A stretch of DNA of 64,000 bases from Marimonas arenosa (GCF_030848945.1 NZ_JANHAX010000009.1:1-64000); one strand, 5' to 3'; counted from the first letter of the stretch, positions 44,747 through 54,926 are shown. Made by a program: numbers and translations. Notes: a model not told the origin generated them from the sequence alone.

Positions 44747-45204
44747 GGCGGATTACATAGGCGTTTTCGTGACGATGCCAAATCAATAAAGTGTCGCGCA
44801 ACCGACCCCAGGGGCGGGACCATGGAAAAACCACCGGTCGTGCTGGGAAAAGGCGCGGCGGTTTCGCTTTGGAGCCATTAGGATTGCGGCGGTCGCGTTG
44901 TCTGTTGTTGGTCTGGAGGGGTCATTGGTTTCGAATTGGCTTCGCCACTCCGACCGACTGGGGGGCCAGCCCCCCAGTCCCCCCGGGATATTTCGAGAAA
45001 GAGGAAGACAAGCGTGTTTTCCTTCATCTGACCTGAAATATCCCGGAGGGGGTGCGGGGGAGGCAGCGCCTCCCCCGCCTCGTTCGGATCGCGGCTCGCG
45101 ATCCGAACAGGCAACGTCCCCTCCAGGCCAGTAGCAGTCATGTTTTCAGCTTGGCTCGTTTGGCTCGGGCGCCAGCGGCAAGCCAGGTTGGTGACCCCAC
45201 TTCC
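44747..45204. other. Gene-free stretch carrying facing hairpin repeats
   Basis: Apart from the repeat pair at 44957-45078 nothing is recognisable. The sterol-desaturase operon promoter should lie near 44747-44850. Confidence 0.5.
44957..45078. repeat. Dispersed hairpin repeat, copies B and C in inverted arrangement
   Basis: Copy B (44957-44993): ACTGGGGGG/CCCCCCAGT hairpin followed by CCCCCCGGGATATTT. Copy C (45036-45078) is the same design in the other direction: AAATATCCCGG followed by a GCGGGGGAGGC/GCCTCCCCCGC hairpin. Both face inward across about 40 nt that contain CTTCATCTGACC on the copy C side. Confidence 0.75.
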
Positions 45205-46218
45205 TCAGAACCAGCTGACGTATTTCGAATTGCGCGCGATGGCGACTTGCCAGCCTTGCAGACGGATGCCGCCGCAGTTCGGATTGGCCAGGTTGGTGGC
45301 ATCGCAGCAATGCCACAGCCCGACCTTGTGGCCGACCTCGTGCGGGATGCAGACCGGGTTGTTGCCTTCGACCGTCAGGTAATCGTTGAGCGGCCCCAGC
45401 GCGCAGCCGGCGGTGGTGCCGGGAATCTCACGCACGGCGAAGACTACGATTTGCGGCCGTACCGGCCCGATCCGCGAGGTTGCGCCCAGCGGACAGTTCA
45501 GCATCGCCGTCCACAGGAAATAGCTGCCGGGCAGCCAGAGATCCTCGAGAAAGGCATCGGCGTTGCAGCCGACATCGAGCGCGTAGGTGGGCGAGGCGTT
45601 TTCCACCGTGTGGATGCCGGCGATATGGACATGGATATTGGCCTCGCGCCGGAAGGTGTCGACGGTCTCGTCAAGAAACGGCCGTAGCGTGGCCTCGTCC
45701 GAGACCGGATTGCCGTCTTCGTCGCGCAGGATGATGACGCAAAGCTGCATTCGCTTCAGAGGCCGGATGCCGATCAGGTCGAGGATCGCCGTGGGCAGGT
45801 CGATCAGCCGCTTGATGATGGTGTTGATCAGGTTGATCACCATGTCGATCAGCCGGCCGATGATCGGGATCGAGGAGATCACCTCGACGATCCAGGCGAT
45901 GGGCAGGAGGATGACCTCGATCACCGCCCAGAGCACGCAGACCGTGGTGGTGATGAGCGTCCAGGCGACGCAAACGAGGTTGGAAACCCAGACCCAGGCG
46001 ACGCAGACGAGGTTGGAAACCCAGACCCAACCGACACAGACCCAGGTGATAAGCTTGCAGCCCCAGGAACAGGGCCACCAGTCGCAGCAGCGGTCGTCCC
46101 AATCGTCGCAGGATTCATAGCCCTGATCCACCCATTCGTCGCAGGTCTCGTATCCCTGGTCTTCCCATTCCGAGCATTCCTCGAATTGTTCGATGGCGGT
46201 TTCGACGCAGATTCTCAT
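45205..46218 (-). CDS. Cys/Trp-rich repeat protein with metzincin-like C-terminal domain
   Basis: 337 residues. Residues 11-57 are acidic with repeated Tyr/Trp/Cys units (QGYETCDEWV, QGYESCDDW, CCDWWPCSWGC). Residues 58-97 hold tandem WVCV/AW-WVSNL-VCV units, and 98-150 are hydrophobic helices. The C-terminal domain (157-337) has the zinc-protease motif HEVGHKVGLWH (293-303), i.e. HExxHxxGxxH of metzincins. The Met-turn position, usually NLM, reads NLA (310-312). No signal peptide. GAGGAGG site before ATG 46218. Cotranscribed with the small membrane protein upstream (12-nt gap). Function unknown; peptidase activity is plausible but uncertain. Confidence 0.65.
   Translation of the reverse strand: MRICVETAIEQFEECSEWEDQGYETCDEWVDQGYESCDDWDDRCCDWWPCSWGCKLITWVCVGWVWVSNLVCVAWVWVSNLVCVAWTLITTTVCVLWAVIEVILLPIAWIVEVISSIPIIGRLIDMVINLINTIIKRLIDLPTAILDLIGIRPLKRMQLCVIILRDEDGNPVSDEATLRPFLDETVDTFRREANIHVHIAGIHTVENASPTYALDVGCNADAFLEDLWLPGSYFLWTAMLNCPLGATSRIGPVRPQIVVFAVREIPGTTAGCALGPLNDYLTVEGNNPVCIPHEVGHKVGLWHCCDATNLANPNCGGIRLQGWQVAIARNSKYVSWF
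45962..46027. repeat. 33-bp tandem repeat inside the metzincin-like gene
   Basis: Two consecutive 33-nt units (45962-45994 and 45995-46027) differing at one base, then a diverged third. They encode the 11-residue VCVAWVWVSNL units. The near identity points to recent duplication and possible length variation between strains. Confidence 0.75.
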
Positions 46219-46230
46219 CGCACCGCCTCC

Positions 46231-46683
46231 TCAAGTGCCATGCACCGCGCAGCGCGCGGTGGGTTTTTCGGGCGGCAGTTCCTCGGGGCCGAAATGCTGA
46301 CGCAGTTCCTCGACGGCGCGGGAAAGCCGGGCACGGGCGATGGACTTGCCGATCAGCTTGCCCGTGGCCACGCCCAGAGTGAAACCGCCAAGAGTGTAAC
46401 CGAGGGCGGCAAGCCAGGCGTCGGGGATCAGCCCGGCCGCCCAAGCATAGCCGGCACCAACAACAAGACCGACCAGGCCGAGCGCCGTGGCTTCGCCACA
46501 GCCGCAGACGGCATAGTTGCGATTAAGCGCCAGCGAGAGGCGATTCTGTGTGCTGTCGTCCATGCCGGGAATGTCGAGTTGCAGCCGCCCCACCCGTCGG
46601 CGTTTGAAGCTGCGCAGATCAAGTTCGAGCGCAGCAACATCTTCGGAGGTTGATATCCGTGTGGTTCGTTTTTCCTTGTCCAT
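46231..46683 (-). CDS. Small membrane protein upstream of the metzincin-like gene
   Basis: 150 residues. N-terminal 45 residues soluble and basic; a Cys pair in YAVCGCGEAT precedes two helices (LGLVGLVVGAGYAWAAGLI and LGYTLGGFTLGVATGKLIG). The C-terminal tail is charged. Family not recognised. Forms a two-gene operon with the metzincin-like protein, 12 nt apart, and may anchor, process or protect against it. Confidence 0.6.
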   Translation of the reverse strand: MDKEKRTTRISTSEDVAALELDLRSFKRRRVGRLQLDIPGMDDSTQNRLSLALNRNYAVCGCGEATALGLVGLVVGAGYAWAAGLIPDAWLAALGYTLGGFTLGVATGKLIGKSIARARLSRAVEELRQHFGPEELPPEKPTARCAVHGT

Positions 46684-46871
46684 GTGTCAAATCCTTGAAA
46701 AATATGTCTGAAATGGGCCGCGAAGACGCAGCCTGAAGGTTGGAAATCACCAAGCAGGAGACACGAAAAATCGCGTGCCGCTCTGCGTTCAGTATAGCGG
46801 AGATCAACTCTCGCGAGAGGTCAGGTATTCCACCATGTCTGACGCGGGTGGGCGTCAGCCCTCGAGGGGGA

Positions 46872-47738
46872 TCAGCGGCCGAGGCGGATGATCGACCCGG
46901 CGCCGTGTTCGGTGAAAAGCTCGAGCAGGACCGCGTGCGGGGCCCGGCCGTCGAGGATGACCACCGCGCGCGCGCCGCCTTCGAGCGCGCCGAGCGCGGT
47001 CTCGGTCTTGGGGATCATGCCACCGGCGATGGTGCCGTCCTTGATCATCGCGTGGATCTGCGCCGCCTCGAGATCGGTCAGAAGTGTGCCGGATTTGTCC
47101 TTGACGCCTTCGACATCGGTCAGCAGCAAGAGCCGGTCGGCCTTGAGCGCGGCGGCGATGGCGCCGGCCATGGTGTCGCCGTTGATGTTGAAGGTCTGGC
47201 CGGCCTCGCCGCCGCCCAGCGGCGCGATCACGGGGATGGCGCCTGCGTCGAACAGCGTCTGGAGGATTCCAGGGTCAACCTTCGACGGTGTGCCGACGAG
47301 ACCGAGCCGTGGGTCGGTGGCGACGCAGGTCACCAGCCGGGCATCCTTGCCCGACAGCCCGACGGCGCGGCCGCCCTGATCGTTGATCGCCTGCACGATG
47401 CGCTTGTTGACCTGGCCCGAGAGCACCATCTCGACCACCTCCATGGTGGCGGCGTCGGTGACGCGCTTGCCGTCGACGAATTCGGACTGGATGTCGAGTT
47501 TTTTCAGGAGTTCGTTGATCATCGGGCCGCCGCCATGGACGACCACCGGGTTGACCCCAACCTGGCGCAGCAGCACCACGTCACGCGCAAACAACTCCAT
47601 CGCCTCGTCCGAGCCCATGGCGTGGCCACCGAGTTTGATCACCACGACGGCGCCGGTGTAGCGCTGAAGATAGGGCAATGCCTCGGAAAGGGTGCGGGCG
47701 GTGGCAATCCAGTCGCGGTTCATGGTCTGCGTTCTCAT
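46872..47738 (-). CDS. argB: Acetylglutamate kinase
   Basis: 288 residues. ArgB phosphorylates N-acetylglutamate in arginine synthesis. Motifs: VVIKLGGHAMG, VLLRQVGVNPVVVHGGGPM, LSGKDARLV, ALKADRLLLLTDVEGVKD and GGMIPKTETALGAL. Either the ATG at 47738 or the one five codons later (MNRDW) could be used. In related genomes argB directly follows engB; here a plus-strand SDR gene and hairpin repeats separate them. Confidence 0.95.
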   Translation of the reverse strand: MRTQTMNRDWIATARTLSEALPYLQRYTGAVVVIKLGGHAMGSDEAMELFARDVVLLRQVGVNPVVVHGGGPMINELLKKLDIQSEFVDGKRVTDAATMEVVEMVLSGQVNKRIVQAINDQGGRAVGLSGKDARLVTCVATDPRLGLVGTPSKVDPGILQTLFDAGAIPVIAPLGGGEAGQTFNINGDTMAGAIAAALKADRLLLLTDVEGVKDKSGTLLTDLEAAQIHAMIKDGTIAGGMIPKTETALGALEGGARAVVILDGRAPHAVLLELFTEHGAGSIIRLGR

Positions 47739-47862
47739 CGGCGTTGACAGGTCCTTGTAAGCCCGTTCGGTTTACGCCTTTCAACCCGCGCTGCCAAGGC
47801 GCCCATTGCCGCGCCGCCCGGCAGTGGTAAAGTCGCTGCAGAGCAAGAGCGGGAACGGATCC

Positions 47863-48591
47863 ATGACGCAAAAAACGCTTCTTCTGACCGGGGCCAGCCG
47901 CGGCATCGGCCATGCCACCGTGCGGCGCTTCAACCGCGAGGGCTGGCGGGTGATCACCTGTTCGCGCCATCCCTTCCCGGCCGAATGCCCCTGGGGCGGC
48001 GGCGCCGAAAACCATGTGCAGATCGATCTGGGCGATCCCAAGGACACGATGCGCGCGGTCGAGGACATCCGCGGGCGGCTCGACGGCCGGCTGGACGCGC
48101 TGGTCAACAACGCCGGCATTTCTCCGAAAGGACCCGAGGGCGAGAGGTTGTCGACCCTGACCACCGATCTGGCCGCTTGGGGCAAGGTGTTTCACGTCAA
48201 TTTCTTCGCCAGCGTCGTGCTGGCGCGCGGGCTGAAGCAGGAACTGGCGGCGGCGAAAGGCGCGGTCGTCAACGTGACCTCGATCGCCGGCAACCAGGTG
48301 CATCCCTTTGCCGGCGCCGCCTATGCCACGTCGAAGGCGGCGCTGAAGGCCTTGACCCGTGAGATGGCAAATGACTTCGGCCCGATGGGGGTGCGCGTCA
48401 ACGCCATCGCCCCTGGCGAGATCGAAACCGCGATTCTGTCGCCGGGAACGGAAAAGCTGGTCGAGCAGATCCCGCTGCGCCGCCTTGGCCAGACCGAGGA
48501 GGTGGCGGCGACGATTTTTTTCCTCTGTTCGGACGAAAGCTCCTACATCACCGGCACCGAAATCGAAATCAACGGCGGGCAGCACGTCTGA
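47863..48591 (+). CDS. Short-chain dehydrogenase/reductase
   Basis: 242 residues from ATG 47863. Classical SDR: cofactor motif TGASRGIGHATVRRF, LVNNAGISPKGPEG, and catalytic Ser (VVNVTSIAG) with YATSK (Tyr and Lys). C-terminal ITGTEIEINGGQHV is typical. Reduces or oxidises an unknown carbonyl or alcohol with NAD(P). Sits between argB and engB on the opposite strand. Confidence 0.88.
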   Translation: MTQKTLLLTGASRGIGHATVRRFNREGWRVITCSRHPFPAECPWGGGAENHVQIDLGDPKDTMRAVEDIRGRLDGRLDALVNNAGISPKGPEGERLSTLTTDLAAWGKVFHVNFFASVVLARGLKQELAAAKGAVVNVTSIAGNQVHPFAGAAYATSKAALKALTREMANDFGPMGVRVNAIAPGEIETAILSPGTEKLVEQIPLRRLGQTEEVAATIFFLCSDESSYITGTEIEINGGQHV

Positions 48592-48599
48592 TGCAAGAC

Positions 48600-48823
48600 G
48601 CGAGGGGCCAGCCCCTCGCGCTCCCCGGGATATTTCGGGTCAGATGAAGTTTTGGATCCAGAAAAAGGTTCGGCCCCTCGCCGACGACGAGGGGCCTTCA
48701 CCTGACGCGGCCATCGGCGTCCCCGCCTGTACCGCGAAGATGACAGTAGGCGGACAAGGTTAATAAACCCTTGCTTCATCTGACCGGAAATATCCCAGGG
48801 GGTCTGGGGGACTGGTCCCCCAG
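48600..48823. repeat. Dispersed hairpin repeat, copies D and E in inverted arrangement
   Basis: Copy D (48600-48635): GCGAGGGG/CCCCTCGC hairpin then CCCCGGGATATTTCGGGTCAGATGAAG. Copy E (48774-48823): CTTCATCTGACCGGAAATATCCC then a CTGGGGGAC/GTCCCCCAG hairpin. The two face each other as B and C do at 44957-45078, and share the CTTCATCTGACC-AAATATCCC block with copy C. Confidence 0.75.
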
Positions 48824-48877
48824 GGCCTGCGTGGCCCGAACGCAAAAGCGACCTGCGCGCGCCAGCGCACCGCTTGA

Positions 48878-49527
<650 letters not shown>

Positions 49528-49528
<1 letters not shown>

Positions 49529-50289
49529 CAGCCCAGCACCTCGAAACTCATGCCTTCCATGATCTCGCCGCCCTTGGTCACCTTCAGGTAGACGCCGCAA
49601 TTCTGGTGTCCGAACCCTTCGGATAGGCCGCGCAGGGTGTCGGCGTCGCGCCGGCCGGTTTCGGGGTTGGCTTCGGTCATGCGGCAGCGCTGGATCGGTT
49701 CGACCACTTCGAATTCAGCATCCCCCAGCCGAAGAGTCTTGCCAACCCAGTCGAGCTCTTCCCAGGCCGCCATGCCTTCGACCAGGAAATTGCCGCGCCA
49801 ACGCAGTTCGGACAGGTCCTGGCCGAGGTGTTCGGCAAGGGCCCGGTGCGAGGCGAGGTTGATCAGCGAGATCGACTGGTAACCGGTGTCGGTCATCGCC
49901 TCGTCAGGCGCGCGCACGAAGCGCGACGGCAGCAGCTTGGCGCCGAGCGAGATCGGCATCACCCATTGGATGAATTCACAGCCGTCGCCGTGGTCATGCG
50001 GGTTGATGGAGATCGAAGGCCGGTCGGGATGAAAGAAGGTGATGCTGCGATAGGCCGGGTCGGAGAAGCATTCGATCTGCTGCAGCCGGGGCGAGGAGGC
50101 GCCGCGCGAGAAATCGCCGGGCGGCGCCCAGGACGGGCGCTCAACGTCGAAGCAGGACCGCTCATGCGCCACCGCCCAGACCCTGTCCCAGGGCAGAGCC
50201 TTGCCCACTTCCAGCGTTGCCATGTCGATGCGTTCGCGGCCGTGCGCCTTGACAGGGTGGCGCCAGATCTGCGCCAGCCGCGCCGTCAC
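49528..50289 (-). CDS. MOSC-domain protein
   Basis: 253 residues from GTG 50289, which overlaps the yidC stop (GTGA). MOSC proteins bind pyranopterin or sulfur-carrier groups. N-terminal ARLAQIWRHPVKAHG resembles MOSC_N; the C-terminal MOSC part has RWRGNFLVEGMAAWEEL, RCRMTEANPETGRRD and NCGVYLKVTKGG. The Cys of RCRM is a candidate sulfur or cofactor ligand. Tightly coupled to yidC and engB in one operon. Confidence 0.8.
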
Positions 50290-52109
50290 GTTTCGTCCCC
50301 GCCGCCGCGCTTGAAGCTCGAGCGGATATTGCCGAACACGTCCGGGTTGTAGCCGTGGCTGCGCATGATCGTATATTGCTGGATAAAGGTGATGGTGTTG
50401 TTGGCAATCCAGTAGAGCACTAGGCCCGAGGCAAAGCTGCCCAGCATGAACATGAACACCCAGGGCATCCAGGCGAAGATCATCTTCTGGGTCGGGTCGG
50501 TGGGGGCAGGGTTCAGCTTCTGCTGCAGCCACATCGAAACTCCCAAGAGGATCGGCATGATCCCGAGAAAGACGAGCGCCAGGATCGAGCCTTGCGGTGG
50601 GCCGTCCCACGGCAGCAGGCCGAACAGGTTGAAAAGTGAACTCGGGTCAGGGACCGAAAGGTCGCGGATCCAGCCGATCCAGGGGGCGTGGCGCAGTTCG
50701 AGCGTAACGAAGATCACCTTGTAGAGTGAGAAGAAGATCGGGATCTGTAGCAGGATCGGAAGGCAGCCCGAGGCCGGGTTGACCTTTTCACGCTTGTAGA
50801 GCGCCATCATTTCCTGCTGCATCTTCTGGCGGTCGTCACCGCATTGTTCCTTGAGCGCCTCCATCTGCGGCTGCAGTTCGCGCATCTTGGCCATCGAGGC
50901 ATAGGATTTGTAGGCCAGCGGGAACAGGATGATCTTGATCACGATGGTCAGCCCGATGATGGCCCAGCCCATGTTGCCGATGATGGCGTTGAGCCAGTGC
51001 AGCACCGCGAACATCGGCTTGGTGATAAAGAAGAACCAGCCCCAGTCGATCGAATCGAGGAATTTGTCGACGCTGCCCTCGTTCTGGTAGGCGCGGATCG
51101 TCGCCCATTCCTTGGCGCCGGCAAAGAGCCGGGCGCTCATTTCGGTGCTGCCGCCGGGTTCGAGGCTCTGGGTCTTCATGACCGCTTCGGTCTGATAGAT
51201 GTCGCGCCGGTCGTCGTATTTGGCAACGGATTTGAATGCGCCCTTGCCGGGGATCAGCGTGGTCATCCAGTAGTGGTCGGTGAAACCGATCCAGCCGTTG
51301 CCTTGGACCCGGGTGACCTGCGCCTTGGCGCCTTCGTTGGGATCGAAAGCGAAATCGGTCATATCCCCGTAGTCGACCTCGGCCAGTTGGCCGTCGGCCA
51401 TGGCGACGACGCCTTCGTGCAGGATGAAGAAGTTTTTCAGCTCGGCCGGTTCGCCGTGGCGCGCCAGGATACCGTAGGGCGCGAGCGTCACGGTGCCGTC
51501 CGAGTCGTTTTGTACCGCCTGGCGGATGGTGAACATGAACTCTTCGTCGATCGAAATCGTGCGGCGGAAGGTCAGGCCCTTGCCGTTCTGCCAGCGGAGC
51601 ACCACTGGGGCGCCGGGGGCGAGCGTGCCGCCGCTTTCCTGAGTCCAGAGCGAGTTGGGACCGGGCACGTCTTCGGGCGCGAGCCCGGCGCCGGGGGCCC
51701 AGCCGAACAGGGCGTAATACGCGCCGTCACCACCCTGCGGGCTCAGCAGGGTGACGATGTCCGAGCCCTCGTTCAGCGTGTCGCGGTAATTCTTCAGTGC
51801 GAGGTCGTCGATACGACCGCCCAGCAGCGAGATTGAGCCTTTGACGCTGGGCGTGTCGATGGTGATGCGCGGTGCCTCGGCCAGCGCGCTGGCGCTGGCT
51901 TCGGTGGTTGCGGCGGCACCGCCCGTGGCGGTATCGACCACCGGGCCGCCGGTCGCGGGGCTGTCGGCGCTGGGCGTCGCGGTCGCGGTGACCTCGGTGC
52001 CGGGGGCCTCCTGCGGCGGTTCCGGCGGTGGGAAGATGATCGACCAGGCGAGGATCACCAGCATCGAAAGAGTCACGGCAAGGATGAGGTTCTTGTTCTG
52101 ATCGTCCAT
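50286..52109 (-). CDS. yidC: Membrane protein insertase YidC
   Basis: 607 residues. YidC inserts membrane proteins alone or with SecYEG. One N-terminal helix (NLILAVTLSMLVILAWSIIF), a Pro/Ala/Thr-rich linker, a large periplasmic beta domain (about 80-350) and five C-terminal helices with LQPQMEALKEQCGDDRQKM and CLPILLQIPIFFSLYKVI. First gene of the yidC-MOSC-engB operon. rnpA and rpmH, often upstream in this order, are not present here; a GGDEF-EAL gene is. Confidence 0.97.
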   Translation of the reverse strand: MDDQNKNLILAVTLSMLVILAWSIIFPPPEPPQEAPGTEVTATATPSADSPATGGPVVDTATGGAAATTEASASALAEAPRITIDTPSVKGSISLLGGRIDDLALKNYRDTLNEGSDIVTLLSPQGGDGAYYALFGWAPGAGLAPEDVPGPNSLWTQESGGTLAPGAPVVLRWQNGKGLTFRRTISIDEEFMFTIRQAVQNDSDGTVTLAPYGILARHGEPAELKNFFILHEGVVAMADGQLAEVDYGDMTDFAFDPNEGAKAQVTRVQGNGWIGFTDHYWMTTLIPGKGAFKSVAKYDDRRDIYQTEAVMKTQSLEPGGSTEMSARLFAGAKEWATIRAYQNEGSVDKFLDSIDWGWFFFITKPMFAVLHWLNAIIGNMGWAIIGLTIVIKIILFPLAYKSYASMAKMRELQPQMEALKEQCGDDRQKMQQEMMALYKREKVNPASGCLPILLQIPIFFSLYKVIFVTLELRHAPWIGWIRDLSVPDPSSLFNLFGLLPWDGPPQGSILALVFLGIMPILLGVSMWLQQKLNPAPTDPTQKMIFAWMPWVFMFMLGSFASGLVLYWIANNTITFIQQYTIMRSHGYNPDVFGNIRSSFKRGGGDET

Positions 52110-52262
52110 CGTCGGCCCACACGCGTCCTGGAAAGGTGGGGCAGGTTCAACAGAGTGTATGGCAAAAGGTCAAGCCGATATTGATCGATTGAGGCTATTT
52201 GCGCCTCTTTCGGTTGGCGGGCAGGCGCCGTCGGCGGCGCGCAAATGCACAGTGCATGGCCG

Positions 52263-53825
52263 TCAGCCTGATTTGCGCCCGATGACGGGCGGCCGGGCGA
52301 GTTTGGCTTCGTGGTCGCGAATCCACTCGACGGTCTGCTCGAACGGCATCGGCCGGGCGATGCCGAAGCCCTGCACGTGGCGGCAACCAAGCTGCGCCAG
52401 CATGGCGTGTTCGCTGGCGGTCTCGACCCCTTCGGCGAGCGTTTCCAACCCCAACCGCTCGGCCATGGTGAGGATCGCCGAGACCATGCGCTGCTGCTCG
52501 GCATCCTCGTCGACATGGGTGATGAAGCTGCGGTCAATCTTGATCCGTTCGATGGCGAAGCGGCGCAGCGCGGCGATCGAGGCATTGCCGGTGCCGAAAT
52601 CGTCCAGGTCGATTCGGCAGCCCATTTCGGCCAGCCGGGTGATGTTGCGGGTGGCGGTATCGTCCGGCGGGCCGACCATCACGGTTTCCAGCACCTCTAC
52701 CGTCAAACGGTCGGGGGTAAGTTCGAAACGGTCGATATCCCAGCGGATCTTGTCGGCCAGCCTGGGGTTGTGCAGCTCGTCACCGGTGAAATTCACCGCC
52801 ACACAGGGCACTTGCAGCCCGGTCGCATCCCAGGCGGCGACTGCCTTTAGCGCGCCGTAAAGGATAACCTCGCCCAGCCGTTCCATCTGGCCAGCCTGCT
52901 CGAGACTGGCCAGGAAGTCCGGCGGTGGTATGACGCCGCGGTCGGGGTGGACCCAGCGCGCCAGCGCTTCGAACCCGGTGACCCGACCGGTGTCGGTTGA
53001 AATCTGCGGTTGGAACCAGGGCACGATCTGGCCATTTTCCAACGCCGAGAGGGCGTCGTGCTGCACGGCCTGGCGGGTCTGGCCGGTGCGGACCATCTCG
53101 GGTGAGTAGACGCGGATCGCCGAGGGACCGTGATGCAGGGCCTCGTCCAGCGCAACCTGCGCGGCCTGAATCATCCCCTGCCCGGTCCCGTCGGGGCAAC
53201 GGTTGGACAGGCTGAAGCCAATCCCCGCCGAAACATAGACCGCGGTGCCGTCGAGCACGACCGGCTCTTCGGCCGCGGCCTGCACCCGCGCGGCAATCTG
53301 GATCGCGGATTCGAGATCGAGATTGGCGATCGCCCGCAGCCCGATGCCGAACCGCACGGCCCCGGGGCCGGCGCCCCCGATCCACGCGAGATGGTCGCCG
53401 CTGCGCAGCGCACCGGCAATCCGGCGGGCGCAGTGTTCCAAAAGTGCGTCGCCTGCTGTAAGGCCATGGCGGGTCACGAAGGTGTCGAACTCTTCGATTT
53501 GCAGGATCAGGCAGGCGGTTTTCAGGCCACGGTGCCGGGTCTGCATCAGGGCATGTTCAAGATGATCCTCGAGCGCGGCACCGAGTGGCAGGCCGTTGGT
53601 GGAATCGCGCGGCCCGCCGGGTATGTCCGACAGCGGTGCGAACCCGCCCGATAGCAGCACCAGCAGCGGCGTGCCCAGTGCCACCGCCACCAGCGCGCCT
53701 TCACCGGCTGTCCAGAAGGCCCCGAGCGCCAGCGCGGGCAGAAAAGCCAGCATCTGCGGGCCAGTCAGTATCCGGCGCAGCACGGTACGGAGCGGAAAAA
53801 GCGAGTTACCCGGGCGAAGGGCCAT
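52263..53825 (-). CDS. EAL phosphodiesterase with degenerate GGDEF domain
   Basis: 520 residues. Two N-terminal membrane helices (about 25-60), a GGDEF-type domain (90-245) whose active site reads GGAGP (150-154) instead of GG(D/E)EF and so should not make c-di-GMP, and an EAL domain (260-505) with intact motifs: EAL (286-288), N345 in VNFT, E377 region VEVLET, DDFGTG (408-413), K429 and E465 in AEGVET. It should hydrolyse c-di-GMP; the degenerate domain may bind GTP as a regulator. Membrane-anchored. Confidence 0.88.
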   Translation of the reverse strand: MALRPGNSLFPLRTVLRRILTGPQMLAFLPALALGAFWTAGEGALVAVALGTPLLVLLSGGFAPLSDIPGGPRDSTNGLPLGAALEDHLEHALMQTRHRGLKTACLILQIEEFDTFVTRHGLTAGDALLEHCARRIAGALRSGDHLAWIGGAGPGAVRFGIGLRAIANLDLESAIQIAARVQAAAEEPVVLDGTAVYVSAGIGFSLSNRCPDGTGQGMIQAAQVALDEALHHGPSAIRVYSPEMVRTGQTRQAVQHDALSALENGQIVPWFQPQISTDTGRVTGFEALARWVHPDRGVIPPPDFLASLEQAGQMERLGEVILYGALKAVAAWDATGLQVPCVAVNFTGDELHNPRLADKIRWDIDRFELTPDRLTVEVLETVMVGPPDDTATRNITRLAEMGCRIDLDDFGTGNASIAALRRFAIERIKIDRSFITHVDEDAEQQRMVSAILTMAERLGLETLAEGVETASEHAMLAQLGCRHVQGFGIARPMPFEQTVEWIRDHEAKLARPPVIGRKSG

Positions 53826-53914
53826 GGCAGCGATCCCTTGTTCAGAACAGGATCACGCTAGCGCCCGGTCTCTCAACATCGGTTTAACGCCACTGCCGCA
53901 AGCCGAAGGAAATT

Positions 53915-54793
53915 TCAGTCAAATTCGACCGATCCCAGATCGGGCGCGCTTGGGTCGCCGGCGCGCGCGTCTCCGCGCTGCAACCCGGCAAAATCGAACA
54001 GCCTCGGGTCGAGCAGGTGGCTGGGCCGCGCGTTCATCAAGGCCCGGAACATCACCTGTCGTCGGCCGGGGGCGTTCTTCTCCCAGCCGTCGAGGATGGC
54101 TTTGACCTGCTGGCGCTGCAGCCCGTCCTGGCTGCCGCAGAGATCGCAGGGAATGATGGGATAGCCCATCGCCCGGGCAAAGCGGTCGCAATCGGCTTCG
54201 GCGACGAAGGCCAGCGGGCGGTAGACGAACAGATCGCCCTCTTCATTGACCAGCTTGGGCGGCATCGTGGCCAAGCGCCCGCCGTGGAACAGGTTCATGA
54301 AAAAGGTTTCCAGAATATCGTCGCGGTGATGGCCCAGCACCACCGCCGAGCAGCCTTCTTCACGGGCGATGCGATAGAGATTTCCGCGCCGCAGCCGCGA
54401 GCACAATGCGCAATAGGTCCGGCCCTGCGGCACCTTCTCTTTCACGATCGAATAGGTGTCCTCGTATTCGATCCGGTGCGGCACCTGCCGCTCTTCGAGG
54501 AAGTCCGGCAGCACGGTCGCGGGAAAGCCGGGCTGACCCTGGTCGAGATTGCAGGCCAGCAACTCGACGGGCAACAGCCCGCGCCATTGCAGTTCGTGCA
54601 GAATCGCCAGCATCGTGTAGCTGTCCTTGCCGCCCGACAGGCAGACGAGCCATTTCGCCCCTGGCTCGACCATGCCGTACCGGTCGACAGCCTCGCGCAC
54701 GTTCTGGACCAGCCGCTTGCGCAGCTTCTTGAACCCGGTCGTTTTCGGCGCCCCGGCAAAGAGCGGATGGATGTCATCGATCTCGTCGCGCAT
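53915..54793 (-). CDS. ttcA: tRNA 2-thiocytidine(32) synthetase TtcA
   Basis: 292 residues. TtcA makes 2-thiocytidine at tRNA position 32 using ATP and an iron-sulfur cluster. PP-loop CLSGGKDSYTML, the Cys pairs YCALCSRLRRG and CDLCGSQ, and LGHHRDDILETFF all match. Length is normal. Confidence 0.93.
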   Translation of the reverse strand: MRDEIDDIHPLFAGAPKTTGFKKLRKRLVQNVREAVDRYGMVEPGAKWLVCLSGGKDSYTMLAILHELQWRGLLPVELLACNLDQGQPGFPATVLPDFLEERQVPHRIEYEDTYSIVKEKVPQGRTYCALCSRLRRGNLYRIAREEGCSAVVLGHHRDDILETFFMNLFHGGRLATMPPKLVNEEGDLFVYRPLAFVAEADCDRFARAMGYPIIPCDLCGSQDGLQRQQVKAILDGWEKNAPGRRQVMFRALMNARPSHLLDPRLFDFAGLQRGDARAGDPSAPDLGSVEFD

Positions 54794-54926
54794 GGCGCGT
54801 CATATCGCATGTGTGCGGCATTTGGGAAAGGGGCCACGTGCCGGCATCGAAACGGAACGCTCGACGGGTGACAGAACCATTCGAATCCAGTATTGAGGCA
54901 AAAAGTTCACATATCGGAGCACGAAA

